Below the pieces are notes generated by a model. That model was not told the DNA's origin. It did not search any database and saw nothing but the letters and a program-made list of their open reading frames with translations. Of a stretch of DNA of 64,000 nt, positions 32,871 to 42,084 are shown one piece after another. The position numbers and the translations under genes are program-made. Within the stretch, counting starts at the first letter, position 1. Each line of letters begins with the position of its first letter. The DNA is from Portunus trituberculatus (Eukaryota > Arthropoda > Malacostraca > Decapoda > Portunidae). The DNA lies in NCBI RefSeq assembly GCF_017591435.1, contig NC_059268.1, forward strand, positions 4,555,981 to 4,619,980, in the 5' to 3' direction.

Positions 32871-33362
32871 GGTGCAAGGGACCTCCTCCAGCGTGTGATC
32901 CAGATAGTGGGCTACGAAGGAGCGGACCAAAGCCCACTGTCCATGCTCCCGTACCTGGTCCAAGGATAAGTGGCGAAGGAAAGCCATGGTTGCCGACATG
33001 GCCCTTACTTCGTGCCCCTTTGGTGCATGTCCTGGATCCGCCTCCTCTATCACCCCGCAGAGGACCTTCGAGATGTGGATCCTGGATAGGGGCTTGTGGG
33101 TGTCAGGCCAGATGAACAGACGGGTATGTTGGGAATCGGAAGTTGACCCAACATACTGTCGCAAGGACTCCACAGGGCAGAGGGGGTAGTGGTGAAGTCC
33201 CTCTATCCATGCCTGGAGCACCATGGGGGCCAAGGAGTGTCCTTCCCTCTCATTCTTGGCCAAGAACTTAGGAGAAGGTGCTAGGGAGACCCGTCACCCA
33301 TCCCTGGAGAAGACCAGCCAGGAGGGGTGCCGGATAAGGGTGTGAAGTTGGGAAGCCCTTAA
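32823..33362 (-). CDS. DIRS tyrosine recombinase, catalytic part
   Basis: The minus-strand frame 33263-32823 encodes CPVESLRQYVGSTSD, LFIWPDTHKPLSRIHISKVL, GHEVRAMSATMAFLRHLSLD, VREHGQWALVRSFVAHYL. CP-LR-Y and HEVRAMSATMA-FLR (arm with the second conserved Arg), GQW, and a terminal HYL with the nucleophilic Tyr are the usual marks of DIRS recombinases. The part between 33362 and 33263 has stop codons. The N-terminal half lies across the MITE insertion at 34433-34149. The enzyme would insert the circular DNA into the genome. Confidence 0.85.
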
Positions 33363-33631
33363 CCCCTTCAATACAGTGACGCCTATGTGGGCGTCATGAA
33401 GCCTGAGTAGCAAATACGGTGACGCCTACGTAGACGTCATATTTCTTTTCTGAGCTTTCTTCAGTTCAGTTGTCCCGTACAGTGTGTTGGATACCAACTA
33501 CACACGCCGTATGCTGTCCTTGAAATCCTAGTGCTCCTCCCACCATCCTTGTCTCCACCAATCACTAAAGATAAGCTACATGCGTCCCACCTTGTGTCTA
33601 AAATTACCCAATGGCATAGACTGTTCCCATC

Positions 33632-33666
<35 letters not shown>

Positions 33667-33751
33667 ATTCCCTCCCTCCCCATCTCCCTTTCCTTCCTCC
33701 CCCTCTCCCTCTCAAAAGATAAGTTACATGTGTCCCGCCTTGTAACATTCG

Positions 33752-33819
<68 letters not shown>

Positions 33820-34144
33820 TACAAAACAACAAATTTTCTAATATCTCTCTCTCTCTCCCTCCTCGTTTCCTCTCCTTCCCTCCCTCCCCTCTTCCTCTCG
33901 AAGATAAGCTACATGCGTCCCGCTTGTGTCTAAAATATTAGCAAATGTCACACTCTCTCTTTTTCTTCGAAGAGAGAAGCGTCCACTTTCCTCTTTGAAG
34001 GCGATATAGTGACTAAAAAATAGCAGCATAATACACAAAGACGACAAGTATGACAAGCTTGCACAAGTTTCCCGCGCTTGGGCGCGCGGCACTACCACCC
34101 GTATATCATACAGGCGAGCTTTTTTAACATCCGGCGCGAAGGGG
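33363..34144. mobile_element. piggyBac-like MITE (782 bp) in the DIRS recombinase gene
   Basis: The four-base target TTAA is duplicated (33359-33362 and 34145-34148). Ends are CCCCTTCAATACAGTGACGC and, reverse complement, CCCCTTCGCGCCGGATGTTA. TTAA duplication with CCCTT-type ends is typical of piggyBac relatives. Contains (CT)n at 33632-33662 and (CA)n at 33757-33817, and repeated GTGACGCCTA motifs. There is no transposase. Confidence 0.85.
33757..33817. repeat. (CA)n microsatellite
   Basis: About 30 CA units inside the piggyBac-like MITE. Confidence 0.97.
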
Positions 34145-34148
34145 TTAA

Positions 34149-34433
34149 GCCAGAAGCCATGGCCACCAAAAACAGTGCCTTCCGCAAGCTCTGTTGAGGG
34201 GTAGAATTAGTAAAAGAAGGGCCCCGAAGGAGGGTCAGGACTTTGGAAAGAGACCAGAAGATCTTTGGTCTCTTCACAGGAGGCCGCTGGTGGAAGTGAC
34301 CCTTTTTCAGTAAATCCAGGACCCATCCTCTGATGGTGATGTCAAACCCCAATGACAAGGGGTCCACCAAAGCAGCCGCATAGGTGGCGACGGTCAGGGC
34401 AGCTCTGCGTCTGACATGGAACATAAAGGGCAT
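34149..34433 (-). pseudogene. DIRS tyrosine recombinase, N-terminal part
   Basis: The frame reads ALVDPLSLGFDITIRGWVLD, FHQRPPVKRPKIFWSLSKVL, FTNSTPQQSLRKALFLVAMA, SG and is then cut by the MITE. DIRS/Ngaro recombinases have a KTxFLxAxASG motif containing the first region of the catalytic domain at this place. It overlaps in frame-shifted fashion the end of the RNase H frame. Confidence 0.75.
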
Positions 34434-35214
34434 GGCCCCGTACCGCCAGTCTGTTGAGAGGTAGAGGGGAAGGACACCAGAGCAGTAGACGTTGGCACCA
34501 GGGCTGGGCCTTCCAGAGATGGGTGATGAGAAGAACTCGGCCCCTGAACATCTCCAGCTTGCGCACCACCGCCGTTATCAGCGTCGTCGCTGGGGGAGGA
34601 AAAAGATAAACGATCCCCCATGTGTTCCAATCCATGAGAAAGGAGTCCGGCCCTCCCGTGGCCGTGACCACGCTCCTGGTGATGTACTGTGGGAGCTGAT
34701 GGTTCTCCAATGGTGCAAACAGGTCCATCTCGGGCAGACCGAACAACTCCACTAGATCCGTGAAAACGTCTGGGTTGAGCGACCATTCCACTGAGGAAGT
34801 ATCGCTGCGGGACAACGCGTCTCCCCAGACATTGTTCCTGCCCGGTACGTGCACGGCTGACAGCGTAAGATGGCGCGACGCTGCCAGGTTCAAGAGGGCC
34901 TTGGATGTCCTGAGGAGGGAGATCGACTGGGAGGAGCCCATCCTCTTCACACGCTGGACTGCCACTACGGTGTCCATGTAGAAGCAGACGTGGAATTGCC
35001 GGAGGTCCGCCTGTTGCTGAAGGAAAAGCAGAGGCACCGTCAACTCCCTCACGTTGACGTGCCTCTGCGCGTCAGCCTGCTCCCAGCTTCCCCAGCCCTG
35101 TCGACCGTCGGACGCCTGGAAGCCCCAACTGCTGTCCAAAGCGTCTGTGTAGACTTGGAGCTGCGGCGCTGACAGCCTCCAAGGAACCGCAGTCTCCGGA
35201 AGGCCCGGAGACAA
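34342..35214 (-). CDS. DIRS RNase H and methyltransferase-like region
   Basis: An open frame of 290 aa. RNase H marks: YTDALDSSWGF (first Asp), NVRELTVPLLFL (Glu), FYMDTVVAVQ (Asp), VPGRNNVWGDALSRSD (last Asp). After it comes FGLPEMDLFAPLENHQLPQY, YLFPPPATTL and VLLITHLWKAQPW, the conserved region between RNase H and recombinase of DIRS elements. It removes the RNA strand during reverse transcription. Joined to the RT frame by about 130 nt with a frame break. Confidence 0.85.
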   Translation of the reverse strand: MSPGLPETAVPWRLSAPQLQVYTDALDSSWGFQASDGRQGWGSWEQADAQRHVNVRELTVPLLFLQQQADLRQFHVCFYMDTVVAVQRVKRMGSSQSISLLRTSKALLNLAASRHLTLSAVHVPGRNNVWGDALSRSDTSSVEWSLNPDVFTDLVELFGLPEMDLFAPLENHQLPQYITRSVVTATGGPDSFLMDWNTWGIVYLFPPPATTLITAVVRKLEMFRGRVLLITHLWKAQPWCQRLLLWCPSPLPLNRLAVRGHALYVPCQTQSCPDRRHLCGCFGGPLVIGV

Positions 35215-35340
35215 CTACTAACGCAGCAGCCGGTGAAGGTGTGGTGAAACCGGGCTCAGACGGTGTGGGGCCATCCGCGGAAACCCCCTGTTGCCTTCCC
35301 ACCAGAGCCTCCTGCACCACAGAGGCCCCAGTTGTGTCAC

Positions 35341-36090
35341 CTAGGCTGCAAACGTCAAGGAGCCCATGAGCCTCGTCCACATGCAGTGGGTGAAGGTGGT
35401 GGACCAGGAGGCCCTCCTGACCCGCTGCAGGACCCTCCTCCGATTGTCCTCGGACAGGCGGATGGTAGAAATCTGAGTATCCCACCACATGCCGAGCCAT
35501 TGCAGATCTTGAGTGGGCTCGAGACGAGACTTGGGGAAATTGAAGTGAAACCCGAGGAATTCGCTGATGGAGACGGTCCTGGTGGTTGCAGCTTGGGCTT
35601 CCTCTCTCGACGATCCCTGGACGAGCCAATCGTCCAGATACATTATTCTGATGTTGACGTCCGCCAGCATTGATGCCAGAGTCTTCATGATCTTGGTGAA
35701 GACTCGTGACCCGATGTTCAAACCGAAGGGCAGGACTGTAAAACACAGGACGCGGGAGCAGTTCTGCACTGCCAGGTAGGAACGGAAACGTGGACCTATC
35801 GGCACATGCCAATATGCATTGGCGAGGTCCAGGGAAGTCAACCAAGAGTGTGGAAGAAGGGTCTCCCTGACCTGCTTGAGCGTCACCATCCTGAAGTGAT
35901 GACACTCGATGTGGGAGTTGAGAGCAGACAGGTCGACGACCAGACAAGGGTCCTGCCTGTCCCGCCGAGGGACCAAGAAGGGACGGGACAGGAAGACATG
36001 GCCAAAATACTCCTCCAGAACCCATTGGAGGAGCATCTCCTGCAATATCGCCGAGAGCTGAGGCGATGTTGATGAGAAGGGAGAAGGCAT
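35341..36090 (-). CDS. DIRS reverse transcriptase
   Basis: The 249-aa open frame contains VDLSALNSHIECHHFRM, WLTSLDLANAYWHVPIGP (first catalytic Asp), LPFGLNIGSRVFTKIM, the catalytic NIRIMYLDDWLVQG (YLDD at about 35650), FLGFHFNFPKSRLEPTQDLQ and WLGMWWDTQ. This is the LTR/DIRS RT layout, clearly different from the FADD/YADD LINE enzymes of this window. An upstream frame (about 36160) carries the start, with a shift. Confidence 0.9.
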   Translation of the reverse strand: MPSPFSSTSPQLSAILQEMLLQWVLEEYFGHVFLSRPFLVPRRDRQDPCLVVDLSALNSHIECHHFRMVTLKQVRETLLPHSWLTSLDLANAYWHVPIGPRFRSYLAVQNCSRVLCFTVLPFGLNIGSRVFTKIMKTLASMLADVNIRIMYLDDWLVQGSSREEAQAATTRTVSISEFLGFHFNFPKSRLEPTQDLQWLGMWWDTQISTIRLSEDNRRRVLQRVRRASWSTTFTHCMWTRLMGSLTFAA

Positions 36091-36117
36091 CTGTAGACGT
36101 GGAGCACGGCATTGAGC

Positions 36118-37603
36118 CTACTCCCAGGAGAGGCCCCGTCGAACCACCCTGCCCGCCCATGTGCCGACCGCATTGGACAGGCGACCCAGCGCTGAAGAGC
36201 CACCGCCGCGACCCACAGGGCGCTGCTGGCCTGAAGCCCTACAGGTAGAGAAATCGCCATCCCGACCCGGCAGAGCTCTCCTATCCCGTAAAGAGGATTG
36301 GGCCAGGCGAGAAGCTGACGGGTAGGGGAGAAATCTGTTGGAGGTCCTCTGGAAGCGCGACGGGCCTTGGTATTGAGGAGGGGCTGCCCGAGACGAGGAA
36401 GCGTGGGCTCTCGCAGAGCCTGCGTGGCCTGGTGGAGCTCCCCGGTAAACCACTGCAACCTGAGGGGACCGTGCAAGAGCATCCGCCACCATCTGTGTAG
36501 AACCAAAAGGAAGCTCCCAGCGGATCCCCCATGAGAAGGGCTGACTGCGCTGGAGATGGCAGAGGAGCCACGGCTTGCCTCCAGCAGGCTAAGTGGGGTG
36601 AGAGAGCCTGAGTGAAGGAAGAAGCCATCGCCGGAGTCCCTTGCCAAAGGGTGAAGTGCAGCAGGGGCAGGAGGTTAGAGCACAGGAGTGAAGAGGACAC
36701 CCGTGTGTTCAGATCCTGCCTCAGTGACAGAACTGTCAAGATCTTCTCTGCCGTCAGCAAGGCCTGAAAAGAGGAAAAGGCATCCAACGCAAACGCCTTG
36801 TCCTTTTCGGCCTGCCTCATCGTCTCCGACGAAGGGGTGGCCAAGGGAGGAGGAAAGGAGGGTGGAGTACGCGCCGACAGCCAAACTCCCACCCGGGCGT
36901 CCAGAGAGTCCCCGACCGGAAGTAGAGGAGTCTTGGGCTTAGGTGACAGTCTGGGAACAGGAGCACTTTGGGCCCGTGCCGCCAACTGATCCGACCAGTC
37001 CCTGGCCACCTTAAGGAACTGGTCCGCCTGGCCCGTCATCCCTGACAAGCCCATCGAGAGCCGCGTCGACTCCTCACCCTCGGAGGAAAGGGAAGGAGGG
37101 GACGAAAATGCCAGGAAGGAAGAGGAGAGTGGCACGACGTCCCCCAGCACACCTCCTGACCAGGCACTGGTGCTGCCTCCCCATGGGAGGCCCCATCTTG
37201 GCAGAGTAAGACAGCCGACCTGGCGACCTGAGACACCTGCCAATGAGGAGGCACAGGAGCCCATGACTCTGGAAGAACCTCCGGCTCCAATTCCTCCTCC
37301 GAAGGGGGGGGCGTCCGAGACAGGGGACGAATCCATCCCGTATGGCTGAGATGCCGGACTAGAGAGGGGGAGAGGTGTAGCAGGGAGAGGGTCCGCCACC
37401 AGAGGAGAAGCCGAGGATCGGGCACACGGCAGAGGAGCAGCAGAGGAGAGATGGGCCAAAATCCCTGAGAGGAGCTCGTGGATGTTAGGAGGCAGTTGCT
37501 CCGAGGGGGGGCCAGGGGGAGCAGAAGGCGGCACCACTGGAGACGGATCCCCGGCCACGGGATCGTGAAGTACCAAAGATGGCCCTGGTACCGGATCCTC
37601 CAC
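36118..37603 (-). pseudogene. DIRS Gag-like ORF, Pro/Ser-rich, frame-shifted at its end
   Basis: The open frame 37603-36281 (440 aa) starts MEDPVPGPSLVLHDPVAGDP. It is rich in Pro, Ser and Gly up to about residue 200, then has a more regular region (DQFLKVARDWSDQLAARAQS, EKDKAFALDAFSSFQALLTA). From about 36540 the likely frame moves to 36492-36118 (MVADALARSPQ to QQRPVGRGGGSSALGRLSNA). Position before RT and composition suggest the structural protein. There is no sequence match that I can name. Confidence 0.65.
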
Positions 37604-37644
37604 GACCGAGGAGGGGGAGGAGTGGCCAGCAGAGGAAGGGGCAC

Positions 37645-38119
37645 TTGGTAGTAGGCATGATGAACTGAAAAGATATCACACGTAAAATACTACCTTATTT
37701 CCCCCAACCGGGCTAGGAGACGCACAACACTCGGCGGTGCAAAAGACTGCAAAGTATGACAAAACGCCATAAAAGTGGCTAAAAAACACTGCACACGCAC
37801 AGGGAGCCAAACAGCAGAGGCCATGATCAAACACTATGCCCTACACCGAAAGAAAGGGCCACTTACGCACTCGAGAACATTCGAGAACACCTGCCGGCTC
37901 CCCCACCATATGGTCACAAAAAACACACATATTAAAGGCACCACACTGCACTAAAACACACGAAAAGGGCACAGCACAGTGTAATCCATCCATAAATCCA
38001 AGATTCTTGCCAAAAAGCAAGAGAAAAAGCTGAAAAGAAACACCCAGAGAAAACACCGGCTCTTAGAGCCGGCGAAACAGGCGCAAGCGAGTGTAAGTTT
38101 GGCTACCATGAGCGCTGAA
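37645..38119. other. DIRS 5' non-coding leader
   Basis: Between the Gag start and the upstream inverted repeat (minus-strand sense). Gene-free in this element. It contains ACCGGCTCTTAGAGCCGGCG at 38055-38074, a perfect short inverted repeat that could form a hairpin in the RNA leader. Confidence 0.55.
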
Positions 38120-38408
38120 ACATGGAATGGCATCTTATCAGGAGAGTGACCTCCCAGAGATAAAAAAACAGGATGTAGGGAGGTCTGGTATGGGGGTTTG
38201 GTTCCTTTTGGTAGGGGTGACTGCACTATTGTGATTGTAGGTAGGGGTTACTGCGCTATTGTGCTGATTCTATTTTGAAGGTAGTGTTTTCTATGTGCGT
38301 GGGGCCTCATTTTTTTAATGAGATGTTTCAGCAATACCCTGAGGCGTAGTACTACACAGATAGTACATTGTGCACTCAGTTAGTACAGCTAAACCCGCAC
38401 TGGAGCTG
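38120..38408. repeat. DIRS right inverted terminal repeat (289 bp)
   Basis: Inverted partner of 31940-32228. Upstream repeat in the element's own sense, so likely holds its promoter. Confidence 0.93.
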
Positions 38409-38423
38409 ATTGTACCTCAAAAT

Positions 38424-38450
38424 GGGACTTTTTGTCGGACTGTCTATATA
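38424..38450. repeat. TATA-palindrome repeat, copy 2, middle part
   Basis: GGGACTTTTTGTCGGACTGT then CTATATA joins, without the DIRS, the left part at 31845-31882. The same order without a DIRS insertion is seen at 9259-9303. Confidence 0.65.
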
Positions 38451-38945
38451 CTGCTGAACCTCGATAACTTGGATTTTACTTCAGCAACCCACCGCCATTG
38501 CTGAAGAGGCTACACATGAGATACGCAAAGATCAAGGTACCAGCAGTGACGCTTTGTTCTCGGTACAGGCAAGACATGTTTGTCTTGCAGCTGCGGTTTG
38601 CCATTTTGGGATTGGTTATCCGTTATCCGTTTTTCAGAGTGGGTTGGTATTTATTTAATACCTTACTTTATTACCTCGTGATCCCGTTGGAGCGGGAAGA
38701 GTGCCTGGTGTTCCTTTCCTGTTATCCATTTGAAGTGGGAGGACACGGTGTGGACCAAGGTGAGGTTATGCACCCTTGTTACCTGTTATCCAAACTTGGA
38801 GCAGGTTGTCATTTATTCATTGACTATTGTTATTTACTTGTGGTCTTGTGGGTGTTGTATTGTGCCTGTGTTTTTTCCCGTTATCTCTCAGGAGCGGGAC
38901 ATGTGACAGAAGTGTGCCGTTGTGTAGGTGTTTGGTACATCAGTA

Positions 38946-39261
38946 TGTCTTCCTCGGGTGGTTCTACACCTCCAAGAAGCGGTTCCTCACATTCTCGGGA
39001 AGCCGACTCTATTCGTCCACTAGGCATAAGACGAGGAAGAATATTCAACGGTCTGGGGCCTCTGCTGGTGAGGATGCCGTTGCAAGTGATCGTGTGTCTA
39101 AGATGGACGCCCGACCACCAGTTAGCCAGTCTGGAGAAGTTAGCAATACTTCTTTATCCAAGATTTTGGAGGCTTTGGCTGTACTTCAAGAGGATGTGAA
39201 TAAACTTAAGAGTGACAGAGGATTTTGCAATAAGCCAGACTCTGACCAACCCAGGGACTAA
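38946..39261 (+). pseudogene. Unrecognised ORF, Ser-rich start and C-terminal heptad region
   Basis: The ATG at 38946 gives MSSSGGSTPPRSGSSHSREA followed by DSIRPLGIRRGRIFN. A one-frame shift near 39060 leads into GASAGEDAVASDRVSKMDAR and then NTSLSKILEALAVLQEDVNK before a stop at 39261. The C-terminal Leu spacing could form a coiled coil. Roughly 105 codons if the shift is ignored. It might be a gag-like or host-derived passenger of the surrounding Tigger-like element. I do not recognise the family. Confidence 0.35.
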
Positions 39262-39954
39262 AGTCAGAATTGAAATGCTTGCCTGTTTTTTTTTTTTTCA
39301 CTTTCCTGTACCTTGTTTTCTATTGACATTATAAAAAGTCTAACTAAATTTACATTTAAATTGTAGTTTTTACACCAATTTTAGGAAAATTTTTGCATTG
39401 TCAAAAAAAATACTTCCAGACATTTGCTCCTACAGATTTTTTGACCTTGTTTTGCTATTTGTATTCATCTGATTGGTATGAAATTTTCAACCATGATTGT
39501 GTAGACAATAGTGATTTCCTGGAGTATGATAGGATGATACTGCATCAGATCTCCACTTCTCTAGAAAATATTATTCACTCGTACATGGGGTTTGGGAAGG
39601 CGCCATCAGCAACGTCACAGCAATCTGCTGTTTTACTTCTGAGCAGGATACACTGAGTTGTTATTAGTGGGTTGAAGTGAGATAATGATACAATAAAGTA
39701 TTTATTACATGTCATGTCCAGCTTTATACCTGTCTGAACATAATCTTTTGTAATATCGTTATTGTAAGAATTATGTGATGCATAGTTGTGATGATGAAGG
39801 TTGTGAGAAAAAACTGTTTAAAAAGCTCATAGTAGTCTTCTGATACAGAGATGGTGGAAAAGCTTTGCAGCGAGGTGAGGGTCTTTTTGGGGGAGATAAC
39901 ACATGTGACTAAGGGAAGAGAGGAGGTAAAGATTCAAGTTCCAGCTGTCTCCCA

Positions 39955-40980
39955 ATTTTTTTTATTTATTTTTATTTTTCTTGTGTTGGAGAGAAGGCCA
40001 GCCAAGGGCAACACAATGAAAAAAAAGGCCCACTTGAATGCTGCTTCTCTAAAAGATAAATAAGGGTTAGCAAAAATTAGGGAGCAAAGTCTTGATACCT
40101 CCCTCTTAATAGAAGTCAAGTTGTAAAAAATTGAAATACAGAAGCAAGTAAGGAGTTCCAGAATTTACCAGTGAAAGGTATGAATGATTGAGAGTACTGG
40201 TTAACTCTTGTATTTGAGAATTGGACAGAATAGGAATGAGAGGAAGAAGAAAGCCTTGTGCAGCGAGGCCACAGGAGGAGGGGAGGCAAGCAGTTAGCAA
40301 GATCAGTAGAACAGTTAGCATGAAAATAGTTATAAAAGATAGATAGAGATGCAACATTTCGGCAGTGAGAAAGGCTGAAGACAGTGAGTCAGAGGAGGGG
40401 AGTTGAGACAAAAAGCTTCTAATTCCACCCTATCTATTAAAACTCAGTGGAACTCCCCCCAAACATGTGAAGAGTACTCCATACAGGGGTGGATAAAGCC
40501 CTTGTACAGAGTAAGCAGTTGAAGGGGCGAGAAAAACAGGCAGAGATGTCTCAGACAATGCCTAAATTCATAGAAGCGGTTTTAGAAAGAGATGAGATTT
40601 GAAGTTCCTAGTTAAGAGTATTAGTAAAGGACAGACTGAGGATATTCAGTGTGGAGGAAGGAGGCAGTTGAATGTCACTGAAGAGGTGATACTTGCCTGG
40701 AAGGATGTGTCAAGCTGATAGATGGAGGAATTGAGTTTTTGAGGCATTGAAAACTACTAGATTTTCTCTCCCCAAATCAGAAATCTTAGAAATATCAGAA
40801 GTCAAGCTGTTAACTTCCTGAAGGATTGACCGTCTCTGAAAGGATGTCGAAAGATGTAGGTTGGTATCATCAGTGTAGGAGTGGATAGGGCAAGAAGTTT
40901 GGTTAAGAAGATCACGAAAGAACAATAGAAAGAGAGTGGGTGACAGGACAAAATCCTGAGGAAAACCACTATTAATATAT
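39955..40980 (-). mobile_element. LINE family C copy C3, 5'-truncated
   Basis: The minus-strand 3' end with an A-rich tail (plus-strand TTTTTTTTATTTATTTTTAT at 39956) is followed by the C-terminal domain (40411-40106) and RT pieces (40925-40710, SYTDDTNLHLSTSFQRR, equivalent of YADDTT with Thr for Ala). The 5' end is cut at about 40980 within RT. Both flanks (CCAGCTGTCTCCCAA left, GATTCTAATCCTTG right) are adjacent in the uninterrupted copy at 43262-43326, so this is a clean insertion. Confidence 0.75.
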
Positions 40981-41156
40981 TCACTTCTTAAAGTTACTGA
41001 TTCTAATCCTTGTCAATTTATGCCTGTAAGGATGTAGAGGGCTAAATGACACACCTCCCCTCTTGACTCCTGGCCATGTACTGTGTAAGGCTTGAGTCAT
41101 ACGATGATGCAACCACACAAGACATCAAAGAATGGCTTCCTGGTGGGAAGGATATT

Positions 41157-41240
41157 AAAAAAAAAAAATAAATAAATAAAAAAAAAATAAATAAATAAAA
41201 AGAATAAAATAAAAAATAAAAAATAAAATAAATAAAAAAT
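41157..41240. repeat. A-rich (AAAT)n-like tract
   Basis: A run of AAAATAAAT-type units. Translated frames here are artefacts. Confidence 0.9.
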
Positions 41241-41456
41241 ACAGGATCTGGTAATTTAGGGTCTAAAGGTTTCAAAGACAATAGTAATCCCAAAAATTTT
41301 AAATTCAACAAAATTAAATAAATAAATCCTGTGCCCCTTACATAGTGTGAGTTGTTTTTTCTTAGGGTGGGGAAGGTGGAATTCGTATAAGTCGGACATT
41401 TATGTTTCTTGGACCAACCTGTCCCTCTATTAGTCTGAGTTAGTGAGGATCAATAG

Positions 41457-41550
41457 TATGGACGTTTGTTCTTATTTTACTGTACTAAGTTGTAGTGTGG
41501 TCTATATATAGACGATCTTACAAGTAACAAAATTCATAAAATAAGTGATA
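41457..41550. repeat. TATA-palindrome repeat, copy 2, last part
   Basis: TATGGACGTTTGTTC, CTAAGTTGTAGTGTGGTCTA and TATATAGACGATC match 16984-17100. Confidence 0.65.
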
Positions 41551-42084
41551 ATTTGGCATCTCACACACCCAAACATTGGTCAACATGGCCTGTGAAGGTA
41601 AGTCAATGCTTGTGCTTTGTCAATGGTATCATGTGCTACACACAAGCTAATACTGGAATCACAACCCACTCTGGATTGTGATTCCAGTGTGTGTGTTGCA
41701 ATGAGATGAGGGAGCAGCTCGTTTTCTCTACATGCTGAGTAGGCTGCAGGAAGGATTATGGTATTGTAAATACTTGTAACACCTAAGTACTGAGTTTGCT
41801 AAATTAAATGGTACTTAAGCTAACATCATAATGTAATGACTCAACATACAAATCCAGGTCACTATCTGTCAAGTGTCCAAGCTCACTTGAGGTTGGATGC
41901 TGCCTTACAATACAACATTCATCTTGGAAGATGCACTAGTATTTTTCAGGGTATTTTTTAGGAAAAAAAGTGCGTCTTGTAAGCCGTAAAATACGGTACT
42001 TCATACAGTGAAGCTTCAGACCTGGATCACAACCCACTCTGGAAGGTTGTTCCTGGCCCAATTTGGTCAAGGACCAAAGTAATT
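41551..42084. other. Gene-free stretch with a perfect 13-bp palindrome and a DNA-transposon-like scrap
   Basis: ACTGGAATCACAA (41652-41664) and TTGTGATTCCAGT (41676-41688) are perfect inverted arms around 11 bp. A looser version occurs at 42019-42056 (CTGGATCACAACCCACTCTG, GAAGGTTGTTCCTGG). GTGCGTCTTGTAAGCCGTAA and AATACGGTA at 41970-41996 resemble MITE ends known from many animals. No gene was seen. Confidence 0.5.

Larger units (their letters stand above)
31883..38423 (-). mobile_element. DIRS-like tyrosine-recombinase retrotransposon (6.54 kb), structurally complete
   Basis: DIRS elements replicate through RNA and integrate with a tyrosine recombinase instead of an integrase. Here 289-bp inverted repeats (31940-32228 and 38120-38408) bracket minus-strand genes: Gag-like (37603-36118), RT (36090-35341), RNase H plus methyltransferase-like region (35214-34342) and recombinase (34433-32823). 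Unequal end extensions (31883-31939 and 38409-38423) and an internal complementary region (32304-32405) complete the diagnostic layout. Both ends carry AAAAT. Frameshifts in Gag and near 35.3 kb, stops at about 33.3 kb and an inserted MITE make this copy inactive. Confidence 0.92.
38451..41456. mobile_element. Tigger-like DNA element (about 3 kb) with unknown ORF, interrupted by a LINE C
   Basis: Ends CTGCTGAACCTCGATAACTT and (reverse complement) CTATTGATCCTCACTAACTC agree at 14 of the first 19 bases and are bordered by TA (38449-38450, 41457-41458). Removing it rejoins the host TATA-palindrome repeat (GTCTATATA | TGGACGTTTGTTC), as judged by comparison with copy 1. It contains an ORF at 38946-39261, the LINE C3 insertion at 39955-40980 and an A-rich tract. 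Related internal sequence occurs at 42085-43547 and 52013-52150. No transposase was seen. Confidence 0.6.

Noticed and set aside
32182..32937. 251-aa minus-strand frame next to the DIRS recombinase
   Set aside because: It runs through the inverted repeat, the ICR and GC-rich repeats in the wrong frame for the recombinase, so it is not a gene.
35263..36248. Long plus-strand frames across the DIRS RT region
   Set aside because: They are antisense shadows of the GC-rich RT and Gag genes and show no domain.
38498..39199. 233-aa plus-strand frame upstream of and overlapping the Ser-rich ORF
   Set aside because: Its first part looks like an untranslated leader (many Val/Leu/Tyr/Cys without a domain). 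Only the part after the ATG at 38946 has gene-like composition.
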